The notes: generated by a model from the sequence alone, not told the origin. Shown: positions 27,623 through 39,471, counted from the first letter of the stretch. The stretch is 60,049 nt of DNA from Candidatus Campbellbacteria bacterium (GCA_028817035.1 JAPPQH010000017.1:1-60049), one strand, 5' to 3'. Translations and numbers: made by a program.

Positions 27623-27720
27623 ATGCAAACAAATGAGACATAGAATCTTAATGGGGTAGGTCCTGTGCTTTTACCAAATAGCGTTGCGGGAAACTACATC
27701 CTGCGCGCTTTTTGTTTTGT
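27623..27720 (+). ncRNA. Candidate short RNA or attenuated leader before 23S
   Basis: About 95 bases that end in a GC-rich hairpin (AGCGTTGCGGGA with TCCTGCGCGCT, imperfect) followed by a long T-rich run. An inner GGTA/TACC hairpin precedes it. The first codons would read MQTNET and stop, so a leader peptide is possible. The size is like a small SRP RNA, but the conserved SRP loop is absent. It may be a free RNA or a terminator-controlled leader of the rRNA unit. Confidence 0.38.
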
Positions 27721-27828
27721 TGTTTTGCTAAATTGTTCTTTTACATTTTGAATATCTCAAAATCAATATACACAGGTATATAAAAGCATATAATTTAATG
27801 TATGCGGCTTTTGGATCTCCTAACAAAT

Positions 27829-30814
<2,986 letters not shown>

Positions 30815-30864
30815 CTTTGTTGGGAGTTCCAAAACTCGCATACATTAAATTATTTTTAGACCTT

Positions 30865-30980
30865 TTTACTCTGGTGACGAAATCGGAGGGGTCACACCCG
30901 TTCTCATTCCGAACACGGAAGTTAAGCCCTCTTGAGGCGATGATACTCTCATGGGGAAAGTAGCTTGTCGCCAGAGTAAA
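30865..30980 (+). rRNA. 5S ribosomal RNA
   Basis: About 116 bases, with ends TTTACTCTGG / CCAGAGTAAA forming helix I. The conserved loop TTCCGAACACGGAAGTTAAG is present. It lies 50 bases after 23S with AGACC/GGTCT flanks, probably for processing from a joint transcript. Confidence 0.95.
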
Positions 30981-31088
30981 GGGGTCTAATTTATGCTTAC
31001 TTGCAAAATAGGAAAAAATGTTTTAATATAATAAATAGTCCAAAGAACAAGGTATTTGTTCATGGAAAAAAGAGAAAGGAGGAAAAAA

Positions 31089-31370
31089 GTGAATGGAAAA
31101 CCATCTGGTCGTGAAAGAACAGGGCAGGAGGTAAAAGAAGAAGTTGAGAATCTGTATGCCCGAGGCAAAGTTCTTAGTGATAAGTATTCAAATCACAGAT
31201 GTGCTTATCGCAAATTTCAGAAAGCCATTGCACTTGTCAAAGAGCACAGCGAATTTTTTGAGAAAGATTTGTTGAAATCTCTTGAGATTATTGAAAAGAG
31301 GGAAAAAGACTTTGTTGAACTTGGCGCTGGTCAGGTTTACCCAAGAGAAGTCCTTCCCAAGAAGACCTAA
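31089..31370 (+). CDS. Small helical protein of unknown function
   Basis: 93 residues starting with GTG at 31089, chosen because AAAGGAGG lies six bases upstream; an ATG at 31062 is in frame but lies before this site. The protein is helix-rich and charged: VKEEVENLYARGKVLSDKYS, YRKFQKAIALVKEHSEFFEK. This could be a TPR-like pair of helices. TATAAT at 31027-31032 and a downstream hairpin define a single-gene unit. No family recognised; the layout is like the small gene at 25140. Confidence 0.58.
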   Translation: MNGKPSGRERTGQEVKEEVENLYARGKVLSDKYSNHRCAYRKFQKAIALVKEHSEFFEKDLLKSLEIIEKREKDFVELGAGQVYPREVLPKKT

Positions 31371-31388
31371 AGGTCAAGTTTCTCGCAC

Positions 31389-31420
31389 TTAAAGAGGCAG
31401 AATTCTGCCTCTTTATTTTT
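31389..31420. terminator. Terminator between convergent genes
   Basis: AAAGAGGCAGAA / TTCTGCCTCTTT perfect hairpin followed by ATTTTT on the plus strand. Its symmetry suggests it also works for the minus-strand operon. Confidence 0.75.
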
Positions 31421-31444
31421 GTCTACATTTTTCACTTGCCCCGA

Positions 31445-32239
31445 TTAACCTGACACATTACCACCTTTTTCTTGATTTAGAAATTCTTCAAGCACATCTC
31501 TTAGGTATGGACTTCCTTTTACAAAAATGTATGCTGGGTCATTTTTTATCTCTGCTTTTTCGCCTACATAAATCTTTTCAGCAAAACCTTGAATTTTTTC
31601 AAATATATAAAATCTTGCACGAACAAAAGCATAACCATCATTGTAATTTATTGGCTTGTAGTTATTTCCCTGTTTTAATAACCCAAGTTTTCTTCCGTTC
31701 AAATCATTTAACATCCGTTCATTGTTCTTATCACCCTTTCTCTTTTTTAACAATTTCTCCCTCGCCTCAATGCCGCTAAATGTGTCAAAACCACCTTCTG
31801 ATTTCTTTAACTGTTTGTGTATATAATTTTCTATTTCTTTTTTTCTTTCTTTACCCACGAACATGTTACCTATATCTCTCACTTCGTTTAGATCACTTTC
31901 CAAACCGAATGAGTGATAAGTTACTCCCTCAAGCTGTCTCATTAAATGGCGCTCATTATCAACTTTATTTAATGTATCAATCATCTCATTAATGAATTCT
32001 CTTGGAAACTTAACCCATCCTACAATATTACCTTTTTCATTTGTTATTTTGTTTCTAAAATCTTTTCGCCTTACTTTGTCATACATTACATCACTTGCTC
32101 TTTCAAGATGGTTTCTAAGAATTTGATTTTCAGGACTTATTTCTTCTACTATTCTTTCAGAAAACTCTCCACTCACCTTTATTTGTTTTGTTGGATCTTG
32201 TGGATTCAAATCCTCTCTTTGATATTGTGGGTTTGCCAT
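31445..32239 (-). CDS. Hypothetical protein, second gene of a minus-strand pair
   Basis: 264 residues, no signal peptide or membrane helix, rich in Asn, Glu and Lys. Visible features are a helical charged middle (ERKKEIENYIHKQLKKSEGG) and YIFVKGSPYLRDVLEEFLNQ near the C-terminus. It starts one base after the stop of the preceding gene, so the two are surely translated together. No family recognised. It lies between the rRNA unit and a set of envelope genes, and the Asn-rich composition differs from the housekeeping proteins around it. Confidence 0.65.
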   Translation of the reverse strand: MANPQYQREDLNPQDPTKQIKVSGEFSERIVEEISPENQILRNHLERASDVMYDKVRRKDFRNKITNEKGNIVGWVKFPREFINEMIDTLNKVDNERHLMRQLEGVTYHSFGLESDLNEVRDIGNMFVGKERKKEIENYIHKQLKKSEGGFDTFSGIEAREKLLKKRKGDKNNERMLNDLNGRKLGLLKQGNNYKPINYNDGYAFVRARFYIFEKIQGFAEKIYVGEKAEIKNDPAYIFVKGSPYLRDVLEEFLNQEKGGNVSG

Positions 32240-32240
32240 A

Positions 32241-33851
32241 TTATTTATTATTAGATTGTATATCTTTTTGTCTTTCTAAGTATATTTTATGAGCGCCAAT
32301 GAAGTGCTCATACAACCTTTTTTCATTGCCAAGATTGTCAATCTCTTTCCTGTCTTTATCATCCAACTTGTCCTCAATGCTCTTTATGGCAAGGCTGTTA
32401 ATACTCCCCATTTTTAATTCATATTGCTCCATAAATTCCTCAGCATCTTCCTTATCAGATGGGACATACAGAGGATTTGAGAGCATCACCTTTTTCATAG
32501 CATTGAGTTCTAGTAGTAAACCAGGAGAACCCTTTATTTTCGCCATTTCTTTTTCTTGATACTTCATTTCGTTGATTACCCCAGTTATTGTGGCTGGATT
32601 GGAAATTGCCCTAATATATGGCATAAGGTCTTTCATTCTTTTTTCTTCACTTTCCAATTTACTTATGCTTTTCAATCGTGTTTCTTCCAGCAATACATCA
32701 CTTGGATTCCATTTCAATACCTTAATACAAAAATCTTTTAATCTTTTTTCAAATTCTCTACCACTCTTTTTCCGAATAGTATTTATATTTTCTGCGACAC
32801 GGTATGCTTGTACGATTCTTCTTCTTTCTCCCGCATGATTAAAATTTTCTTCAATTTTCTCTCTCACTTCTGCCAATGCAAATTTGTATATGGTGGTTGC
32901 TTCTCTTGTTAAACTACCTCTCATATCCTCAATTTCAGGCATAATTTTTTTCTCAAGGTTGTTTCTGTTTTCTTCAAGCCTATTTCCGTCTTTCTCTACC
33001 ACTTGTGGTTGAGGCTCTATATTATTTTTAACCACTTTCTTTTTTGGTGTGACGGCTACTCTATTAGGAGTGCTTACTGGTTTTTGTTGGGGTTTTGGTT
33101 TTGGTGGAAGTTTTTCTACAGTGGTACCTCCTAATATTGCTTTCATTTTTTGTAATGCTTCTGATGCACCCGAGTCTCCCAATGTCTGATTTACTTTTGG
33201 TGTTGGTGCTCTCACTACTCCCTTTCCTGCCTTAGCTAATTTTTCTTTTAGTTCGTTCTCATAAATAGTAAATTTCGCAACAAGTTCCTCATCAAAGTGT
33301 TGCGGGTATTCTATAACTACCTTTCTTAATTTGGAATGACTTGCTGGGTTTTTTGATAGGTCCTCAAGTATTTTATTTTTTAACACATTGCGCGCCTCCT
33401 GAAAATGACTACCTGAATCCTCAGTAAATCTTAAATGCTTCCTATCCTGCTCATTCCTTCTATCCCACCTCACTGGCAACCTCCTATCTGACAAAAGCCA
33501 CATGGTTCTTTCAAGTTTCTCTAATTTTCTTCTTTTCTCTCTATTTTTCTTCAATAGGTTTTGTATTTGTTCCGCTCTGGCCTTTTTTTTCCTCTCTTCA
33601 ATTTGTAGCCTCCTCGCTTCTTTATCCACCCCAGATGTAACTGATGTTGTATTAGTTTCACTAATTAATCTTTCATATTCATCAGCTGTTAATATCCTTT
33701 CTCCTATTTGCATTACACCTGTTGTGTTTCTAATATTCACTTTTTTTGCTTGTCCGCCTCCTTTCTTCTTATTATTATTTTGTTCACTACCATTATTACC
33801 TCTATTGCCACCACCACCCTCAAACTTTTTTGCTTTTCGGTTTTTTCCCAT
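32241..33851 (-). CDS. Hypothetical protein with low-complexity N-terminus and coiled coils
   Basis: 536 residues. The first 35 are Gly/Asn/Lys-rich (EGGGGNRGNNGSEQNNNKKK), followed by a long basic coiled coil (EERKKKARAEQIQNLLKKNR) and a Pro/Lys-rich linker near 245-280 (KLPPKPKPQQKPVSTP). A larger helical C-terminal half follows. It has no membrane segment or known catalytic motif that I can see. It is the first gene of a two-gene minus-strand operon. A TAATAA-like AT-rich -10 region is just upstream. Possibly an RNA- or DNA-binding scaffold; this is a guess from charge alone. Confidence 0.65.
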   Translation of the reverse strand: MGKNRKAKKFEGGGGNRGNNGSEQNNNKKKGGGQAKKVNIRNTTGVMQIGERILTADEYERLISETNTTSVTSGVDKEARRLQIEERKKKARAEQIQNLLKKNREKRRKLEKLERTMWLLSDRRLPVRWDRRNEQDRKHLRFTEDSGSHFQEARNVLKNKILEDLSKNPASHSKLRKVVIEYPQHFDEELVAKFTIYENELKEKLAKAGKGVVRAPTPKVNQTLGDSGASEALQKMKAILGGTTVEKLPPKPKPQQKPVSTPNRVAVTPKKKVVKNNIEPQPQVVEKDGNRLEENRNNLEKKIMPEIEDMRGSLTREATTIYKFALAEVREKIEENFNHAGERRRIVQAYRVAENINTIRKKSGREFEKRLKDFCIKVLKWNPSDVLLEETRLKSISKLESEEKRMKDLMPYIRAISNPATITGVINEMKYQEKEMAKIKGSPGLLLELNAMKKVMLSNPLYVPSDKEDAEEFMEQYELKMGSINSLAIKSIEDKLDDKDRKEIDNLGNEKRLYEHFIGAHKIYLERQKDIQSNNK

Positions 33852-33966
33852 ATATATTGTTTATTATTACACCATTTTTCAATATTTGGGCAAAATCCAT
33901 TGATATTGTATGTGTAAAGTGGGGCGAACTACCAAACCCATTTTTATTTTGCTACAATAACTATTA

Positions 33967-35253
33967 ATGTCATCCGCTTGGGCTTTCAGAAGAAAACTTA
34001 TAATAAATTCAATTATTTTCATTGTCTTTGTAATCATATTTGTATTGTTTGTTTTGTGGTGGAGATACGAACCGCCAACTTGTCAGGATGGTCTACAGAA
34101 TCAAGATGAGTTGGGGGTTGACTGTGGTGGTATCTGCGGATCAATTTGTCCTTTTGAATCTGTTAGTCCGACAGTTCTTTGGACGAGGGTGTTTCATTCA
34201 AATGACACTTATCAGATAGTTTCATATATTAGAAACACCAATACTGATTTAACCGCAAGAGATGCAAAATATGACATAGCACTTTTTGATAGAAACAATG
34301 TAAAAATAAATCCTTTGTCGGGAACTGTAACACTTCTGCCGTCATCAATAACTCCTGTTTTCATATCAATGAGAATAGAAGAAGGAGATGACATTCCAAA
34401 CAGGGCGTTTCTTGAGTTTACAGATGGGATAGAGTGGAGCAGGTCAACTGTAGATGAGAAGGAAACTAAGTTAAGAATAATAAATGAAAGGTTGGTGCTT
34501 GATGAAGAAACGCCAAGGGTGGAAGGTGAGGTTGAAAATTTGTCTCTCAATCCTATAAGGAACATTGATTTTTTTGCGACTGTGTTTGATGAAGAGGGAA
34601 ACGCAATAGCAGCATCCCGTTATTTTATAAAGCGTATAGCCCAAAGAGAAAGAAAGGATTTGATTTTTCAATGGCGTGAAAGGATAGACGGGGTTGAGTC
34701 TTTGTGTAGGTTGGACACACAAGTTTTTGCTTTTCTTAATTTAGAGTCAAGTAATGTTTCTTTAACATCTGCGTTTCAAAATTTACTGGCAGAGATACGA
34801 CCGCGAGATAGTTTTGCAGGTGTTGTAAGGTTGGGGGATAGGATAACAAAGACAGATAATTTTGAAACGGATGTATCTGCAAACTCAATAACTTCTTTGT
34901 TCAGAGAAGTGTCAGGCAGTGAAGTTTACAAAGAAATTGGAGACACTCTTAGCACAAGAGATCCAAATAAAAAGTTACTTATATTTGTAATTTCAGAAAG
35001 TGATTTTCTACAGACATCAATCTCAGGTGAACAGGAAAGATTAAAGACGCTGTTTGAAAATATAAATTCTGAAATTTATTTGATAACGCCCGACACATCA
35101 ACAACAACAGAAGAAGAACTACTTGGAATCAGATATAGAAAAATTGGAACAACAAAAAATGATGTGTCATCTTCATACAGATTCTCAACTTCTGAGAGAT
35201 GTGTCTCTCAACCAATCAGAGTAGAGGTAATACCAATCATAGAGAAAATATGA
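33967..35253 (+). CDS. Membrane-anchored protein with C-D-G...DCGG motif
   Basis: One N-terminal transmembrane helix (about 13-32), then a Cys-rich extracytoplasmic motif CQDGLQNQDELGVDCGGICG, a pattern seen in many uncharacterised CPR and archaeal surface proteins. Two beta-rich domains follow (NTNTDLTARDAKYDIALFDR; VENLSLNPIRNIDFFATVFD), resembling FxLYD/DUF-type Ig folds. TACAAT at 33953-33958 lies eight bases before the ATG. It overlaps the rodA start by four bases (ATGA), so it may act together with RodA in envelope growth; that link is inference. Confidence 0.78.
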   Translation: MSSAWAFRRKLIINSIIFIVFVIIFVLFVLWWRYEPPTCQDGLQNQDELGVDCGGICGSICPFESVSPTVLWTRVFHSNDTYQIVSYIRNTNTDLTARDAKYDIALFDRNNVKINPLSGTVTLLPSSITPVFISMRIEEGDDIPNRAFLEFTDGIEWSRSTVDEKETKLRIINERLVLDEETPRVEGEVENLSLNPIRNIDFFATVFDEEGNAIAASRYFIKRIAQRERKDLIFQWRERIDGVESLCRLDTQVFAFLNLESSNVSLTSAFQNLLAEIRPRDSFAGVVRLGDRITKTDNFETDVSANSITSLFREVSGSEVYKEIGDTLSTRDPNKKLLIFVISESDFLQTSISGEQERLKTLFENINSEIYLITPDTSTTTEEELLGIRYRKIGTTKNDVSSSYRFSTSERCVSQPIRVEVIPIIEKI

Positions 35254-36383
35254 AGCTCTTAAAATCTTTTTTCTCAAACACCGACTTTGTGTTGTTAACC
35301 CCCGCAATACTTGTATCAATCTTTGGTTTCATAACGATATATCCATCAATACTTGATGATTCCACTTTGTTTATTAGGCAGGGGGTCTTCGTGGTGATGG
35401 GCGTGTTTCTTGCTATTTTGATCTCTAAAATGGACTTTTATTTCCTTAGAAATGGCAGAATTGTCCTATTTTTATACTTTATTGTCTGTCTGAGTTTGGT
35501 GGGGCTTTTGTTTTTTGCCCCAGAAATCAATGGGGCAAAAAGTTGGTATATTTTTGGTCCCATAGCGTTTCAGCCAGTTGATTTTACAAAAATTATGATA
35601 ATAATTTTTCTGGCGAAATATTTTTCAAGGAGACATATAAATATAGGTTTGTTGCGCCACCCAATATCATCTTTGGTTTATGTCGCGATTCCTGTGTGGC
35701 TTGTTCTCATACAACCTGACTTTGGTTCTGCAATGATAATCGCGGGGATATGGTTTGGCATGGTTTTGGTTTCCGGTATGTCAAAAAAACACTTCTTTTT
35801 ATTTTTTGCACTTGGTATATTACTTCTTGGATCTGGATGGAACTTTCTCTCCACATATCAACAAGACAGAATAATTTCTTTTGTAAAACCTTTTTCAGAT
35901 ATTCAGGGAACAGGTTACAACGCGTATCAAGCAACCATATCTGTTGGCTCGGGACAGTGGTTCGGCAAGGGTGTCGGTCAGGGAACACAATCCAAACTTG
36001 CATTCTTGCCAGAGTATGAATCAGATTTTATCTTTGCCGCATTTTCTGAAGAATGGGGATTTGTTGGCGTTGTCGTTTTATTTTTACTTTTTGGAATTAT
36101 TTTTCTCCGTATATTAAAATATGCTCTGCGTGGTGAGACAAACTTTGAAATATTCTTTGCGCTTGGCACCGCCATATTTTTTGCGATTCAGTTGTTTGTC
36201 CATATAGGTGTAAATGTTGGTTTGTTGCCTGTGACGGGGACGACCATGCCATTTATGAGTTATGGGGGGTCGCATATAATATCTGAATATATACTTTTGG
36301 GGATGATAATGGCTATGTCTAAGTATGCGAGAGCCCTCCACGAAGAAGGGACGAAAAAAGAATTCTATGGGATTGGCTCTTAG
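35250..36383 (+). CDS. rodA: SEDS family peptidoglycan glycosyltransferase (RodA/FtsW)
   Basis: Polytopic membrane enzyme that polymerises lipid II into glycan strands. About ten helices. Conserved SEDS features are GAKSWYIFGPIAFQPVDFTK, PDFGSAMIIAGIWFGMVLVSG, the long periplasmic loop with GQWFGKGVGQGTQSKLAFLP and DFIFAAFSEEWGFVG, and VGLLPVTGTTMPFMSYGGSH near the end. The length of 377 and the loop motifs fit RodA rather better than FtsW, but the distinction is not certain. The ATG overlaps the stop of the upstream gene. Confidence 0.92.
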   Translation: MKLLKSFFSNTDFVLLTPAILVSIFGFITIYPSILDDSTLFIRQGVFVVMGVFLAILISKMDFYFLRNGRIVLFLYFIVCLSLVGLLFFAPEINGAKSWYIFGPIAFQPVDFTKIMIIIFLAKYFSRRHINIGLLRHPISSLVYVAIPVWLVLIQPDFGSAMIIAGIWFGMVLVSGMSKKHFFLFFALGILLLGSGWNFLSTYQQDRIISFVKPFSDIQGTGYNAYQATISVGSGQWFGKGVGQGTQSKLAFLPEYESDFIFAAFSEEWGFVGVVVLFLLFGIIFLRILKYALRGETNFEIFFALGTAIFFAIQLFVHIGVNVGLLPVTGTTMPFMSYGGSHIISEYILLGMIMAMSKYARALHEEGTKKEFYGIGS

Positions 36384-36444
36384 ACCATAATTATTTTGTG
36401 GTACAATATTTGGTATAATAATTTTGATTTTTTGAAAGAAGTTT

Positions 36445-37740
36445 ATGATTGGAAAACGAATAAAAGCATATATATTTATAGCGATTAGTTTCTTACTGGT
36501 TTATTTTGTTTATTACACTGAATATGTTTCTCAGAGTAAGCCTTTTCAACTTGGTCTTGATTTGAAAGGTGGTGCAGAGTTGGTCTACAACGCTGATGTT
36601 TCTAAAATTCCAAGAGAGGAAGTGGCAGATGCGATGAACGCACTTCGTGATGTTATAGAAAGAAGGGTGGACGCTTTTGGTGTTGCTGAACCTATTATAA
36701 GAACAAGTTCGTCAAGTTTTGTAACAGATTCACAGATTGAACGACTTATAGTTGAACTTCCTGGTGTTACAGATGTTGATGCCGCGATAGAGCAGATAGG
36801 TAAAACTCCTTTGCTTGAGTTTAGGTTGCTTCGTATAGATGGAAATAACATTAGTTTTGAGGACACAGGCATAACAGGGCGGTATGTGGAAAGCTCTGAT
36901 TTATATTTTCCACAGGGTCTCGCAAACACACCGACAGGAGAGATTGGCATACTTGTTAATTTTAATGGCGAGGGAGCAAAACTTTTTGAACAGATTACAT
37001 CAGAAAATGTGGGCGAGTACCTGGCGATTTTTCTTGATGGCACTGTAATCTCCCAGCCAATAATAAACGAACCTATACCAGGTGGAACCGCATCAATAAC
37101 CGGAAACTTTACAGCTGATGAAGCAAGGGAACTCTCACGAAACTTAAACTTCGGTGCACTTCCTGTTCCTATTGAGATTGAGGGAGTCCAGACCATAGGG
37201 GCGACATTGGGAGAAGAAACAATAAAAGACGGAGTAAATGCTGCAATAGTTGGATTTTTGCTTATAATTTTATTCCTCATTGCTTGGTATCGTCTTTCGG
37301 GTTTTGTGGCGACAGTCTCTCTCATTACCTATGTGGCGATAATGCTTCTTCTCTTTAAGTTCATACCAGTCACTCTCACAGCCGCTGGACTTGCTGGTTT
37401 CATAATATCCATAGGTATCGCGGTGGATGCAAATGTTCTTATCTTTGAAAGGATAAAAGAAGAGATAAGATCTGGGTCTGAAGCGAGAGAGGCGATAAAC
37501 AAAGGATTCGCTCGTGCATGGCTTTCAATCCGTGACGGTAACTTAACAAGTTTGATAATAGCGATTTTGCTTTTCTGGCTTGGAACCTCTCTCATAAAAG
37601 GTTTTGCATTCACATTTGGTATGGGAATAATCGTCAGCATGTTTACGGCGATTGTATTTTCTCGAACCCTCTTGCGAGTCTTTGGGAGTGTATCCAGAAA
37701 GACATTAGGGTCAATTATATTTGGTGTTAAAGAAAAATAA
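36445..37740 (+). CDS. secD: Protein translocase subunit SecD
   Basis: Proton-driven helper of Sec-dependent export. It has an N-terminal helix followed by GLDLKGGAELVYNAD, the P1 periplasmic domain (shorter than in E. coli), and six C-terminal helices. Family motifs include NLNFGALPVPIEI, TIGATLGEETIKDG and GIAVDANVLIFERIKEEI. The protein is 431 residues and paired with secF five bases downstream. A GAAAGAAG sequence lies just before the ATG, and two possible -10 boxes (TACAAT, TATAAT) are found in the 60-base gap. Confidence 0.95.
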   Translation: MIGKRIKAYIFIAISFLLVYFVYYTEYVSQSKPFQLGLDLKGGAELVYNADVSKIPREEVADAMNALRDVIERRVDAFGVAEPIIRTSSSSFVTDSQIERLIVELPGVTDVDAAIEQIGKTPLLEFRLLRIDGNNISFEDTGITGRYVESSDLYFPQGLANTPTGEIGILVNFNGEGAKLFEQITSENVGEYLAIFLDGTVISQPIINEPIPGGTASITGNFTADEARELSRNLNFGALPVPIEIEGVQTIGATLGEETIKDGVNAAIVGFLLIILFLIAWYRLSGFVATVSLITYVAIMLLLFKFIPVTLTAAGLAGFIISIGIAVDANVLIFERIKEEIRSGSEAREAINKGFARAWLSIRDGNLTSLIIAILLFWLGTSLIKGFAFTFGMGIIVSMFTAIVFSRTLLRVFGSVSRKTLGSIIFGVKEK

Positions 37741-37745
37741 TTATT

Positions 37746-38729
37746 ATGGTTTCAATAATGAAAAAAAAGAAAGTGTTCCTCTCAATATCATTTATATTGA
37801 TTGTGGCTTCACTTTTGCTCATAATATTTAATCCGCCAAAGTTGGGGATTGAATTTAGCGGTGGAACATCTGTAGAGTTTTCGTATAATCAAAACATATT
37901 GAAAAGTGAAATAGAGAATAGAATAAGCGGTTCATTTGAGACTTATGTTTTGAGAGAAAAGGGAGGTGGCTACTCGCTACAAGTTGGCGACTTGGATGAA
38001 GATGGTCGGTTGGAACTTCTTTCACTTCTTAACATAGGCGGCGCTGCTCCAAACATCTCTGCCTACCAGTCAATTGGTCCATCCATAAGTTCAGAAATAA
38101 CAAGAAAAGCCCTAATTGCCGCACTTCTCGCGACAATTATAATAATCCTGTATGTCGCCTTTGCTTTTCGCAAGGTTTCTTACCCAGTTTCTTCTTGGAA
38201 ATACGGTCTTGTGGCTATGATTGCCCTCGCGCATGATGTGATAATACCGACAGGGATTTATTCCATCTTTTCATACATATCAGACGCCCAGATTGATGTT
38301 CTCTTTGTGACGGCACTGCTTGCGATAATAGGTTATTCAATAAATGACACGATAGTTATATTTGATCGCATAAGGGAAGGTCTGCGTATGAGTAGAGAGC
38401 AAGGCAGGGAAGTTTCTTTTTCAGAGACAATTGAGTCAAGTGTAAATAAAAGTTTCTCACGATCAATAAATACATCTCTCACGACAGCATTTGCTTTGGG
38501 AACGCTGTATTTCTTGGGAGGCGCTGTTACTCAGTGGTTTGCGCTTACCCTTTTGATAGGTGTGTTTGTTGGAACATATTCTTCGTTGTTTTTCGCGGCG
38601 CCACTCTTGAGTTTGTTCAAAACAAGTTCAAAATCATACAAGGATTATGTAAAAGACACGCAGGGTAAAGATGCACTTTCAAAAGCAGAACGAGAACTAA
38701 ATGAAAGGTTGGACAGAAACCATAGATAA
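37746..38729 (+). CDS. secF: Protein translocase subunit SecF
   Basis: Partner of SecD. N-terminal helix then GIEFSGGTSVEFSY, and the SecF signature region in the C-terminal helices: IALAHDVIIPTGIYSIFSYI, then IGYSINDTIVIFDRIREGLR and SFSRSINTSLTTAFALGTLY. Length 327 is typical. The ATG at 37746 is used; an in-frame ATG at 37758 is also possible. The end of the gene forms the left edge of a tandem duplication that contains the Fis-type genes. Confidence 0.95.
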   Translation: MVSIMKKKKVFLSISFILIVASLLLIIFNPPKLGIEFSGGTSVEFSYNQNILKSEIENRISGSFETYVLREKGGGYSLQVGDLDEDGRLELLSLLNIGGAAPNISAYQSIGPSISSEITRKALIAALLATIIIILYVAFAFRKVSYPVSSWKYGLVAMIALAHDVIIPTGIYSIFSYISDAQIDVLFVTALLAIIGYSINDTIVIFDRIREGLRMSREQGREVSFSETIESSVNKSFSRSINTSLTTAFALGTLYFLGGAVTQWFALTLLIGVFVGTYSSLFFAAPLLSLFKTSSKSYKDYVKDTQGKDALSKAERELNERLDRNHR

Positions 38730-38737
38730 AAAAAGAT

Positions 38738-38761
38738 AGGTACGCACGGGCGTGCGTACCT
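38738..38761 (-). terminator. Terminator of the first Fis-type gene
   Basis: AGGTACGCACG / CGTGCGTACCT 11-bp stem with a tiny loop, then a T-run (TTTTTTT) on the minus strand. It may also stop secF transcripts. Confidence 0.75.
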
Positions 38762-38776
38762 ATTCAAGATCAGCGG

Positions 38777-39100
38777 CTATCTGACTTCGCTTTCAATTAA
38801 GTCATAACTTTTTCCTGGGGGATAGAGCAACATGTTGAGTTGGTCTGCACGATGTTTCATGGCATCAAAGGTTAAACCCAACAGGTATGCCGCTTGTGGC
38901 GGATTTCCACCACACAGATCAAGGGCATCATTGATGTTTTCCTCGCTTATCCTGTCAAAACTCCTCCAACTCTTATGGGCATTGAAATCGCTGCTCATCA
39001 CATTGATGAGTTTTTGAAACTTACCTTCTAAGGCTTGGGCTTTTTCCTCAAGTCTCTCCACTCTCCTCTTTAGGACTAGGTTTTGTTCGTCTTCATTCAT
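38777..39100 (-). CDS. Small Fis-type helix-turn-helix protein A1
   Basis: 107 residues. N-terminal coiled coil (LKRRVERLEEKAQALEGKFQ) then a C-terminal helix-turn-helix of the Fis/NtrC-tail kind: ISEENINDALDLCGGNPPQA followed by AYLLGLTFDAMKHRADQL, matching the usual ALx-x-x-GN-x-x-x-AA-x-x-LG-(I/V)-x-R. It probably binds DNA as a dimer. The ATG at 39100 is set by AGAGGAGGTGATGTC just upstream. Promoter TTGACA (39196-39191) and TATTAT (39173-39168) with a 17-base spacer give a leader of about 60 bases that is conserved in related genes. Confidence 0.75.
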   Translation of the reverse strand: MNEDEQNLVLKRRVERLEEKAQALEGKFQKLINVMSSDFNAHKSWRSFDRISEENINDALDLCGGNPPQAAYLLGLTFDAMKHRADQLNMLLYPPGKSYDLIESEVR

Positions 39101-39167
39101 GACATCACCTCCTCTGTCTTTACAGACATCAAAAAGAACCTTTGAGCAAGTAAATGCTCTTAAAGGC

Positions 39168-39196
39168 ATAATAATACAATTAATGCGTGTTGTCAA
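39168..39196 (-). promoter_or_regulatory. Promoter of Fis-type gene A1
   Basis: Minus-strand TTGACA at 39196-39191, a 17-base spacer and TATTAT at 39173-39168. The same promoter is found at the A2 copy. Confidence 0.75.
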
Positions 39197-39226
39197 TGTG
39201 GGCACATTTAGTAGATAAAAAAAGAT

Positions 39227-39250
39227 AGGTACGCACGGGCGTGCGTACCT
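39227..39250 (-). terminator. Terminator of the second Fis-type gene
   Basis: Identical hairpin to the one at 38738-38761, followed by the same T-run on the minus strand. Confidence 0.75.
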
Positions 39251-39258
39251 ATTCAAGA

Positions 39259-39471
39259 TCAGCAGCTATCTGGCTTGGCTGGCAAGGCATACTTACTCTC
39301 GCAAGACAGAATCAAGCCGAGTTGGTCCGCACGATGTTTCATGGCATCAATGGGTAAACCCAACAGGCATGCCGCTTGTAACGGATCTCCCCTACACCGA
39401 TCAAGGGCATCCTCAATGTTTTCCTTGCTTATCCTATTTAGGACTAGCAGGTTTTGTTCTTCTTCATTCAT
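39259..39471 (-). CDS. Small Fis-type helix-turn-helix protein A2, coiled coil deleted
   Basis: 70 residues. It begins with the same MNEEEQNLLVLNR-type N-terminus as A1 but jumps directly to ISKENIEDALDRCRGDPLQA and ACLLGLPIDAMKHRADQLGL. About 37 residues of coiled coil are missing, and the C-terminal tail differs. The reading frame stays open with the same ribosome binding site, so the protein may still be made. Without the coiled coil it may not dimerise and could act as a competitor of A1, or it could be a decaying copy. Confidence 0.65.
   Translation of the reverse strand: MNEEEQNLLVLNRISKENIEDALDRCRGDPLQAACLLGLPIDAMKHRADQLGLILSCESKYALPAKPDSC

Larger units (their letters stand above)
27410..27828. 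other. Region upstream of 23S rRNA without 16S
   Basis: No 16S rRNA or spacer tRNA is present. The stretch contains the divergent promoter of the 39-residue ORF, an inverted copy of the 19070 element (27535-27555), a short AGGGCTC/GAGCCCT hairpin (27559-27580), a plus-strand promoter at 27587 and a candidate small RNA. Confidence 0.7.
38723..39211. repeat. Tandem duplication, unit 1 (Fis-type gene plus signals)
   Basis: This 489-base unit and the next 370-base unit share the same promoter, leader, ribosome binding site, HTH coding part and terminator. They differ mainly by about 110 bases missing from unit 2. The boundary sequence TAGATAAAAAAAGATAGG starts both. Confidence 0.85.

Noticed and set aside
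27623-27720. Small SRP RNA (4.5S)
   Set aside because: The size and the minus-strand similarity TCCCGCAACGCTA to E. coli 4.5S looked promising, but the conserved GGAA-loop region with its flanking bases is absent on both strands.
31445-33851. Classical toxin-antitoxin pair
   Set aside because: The proteins (264 and 536 residues) are too large and show no known toxin or antitoxin motif.
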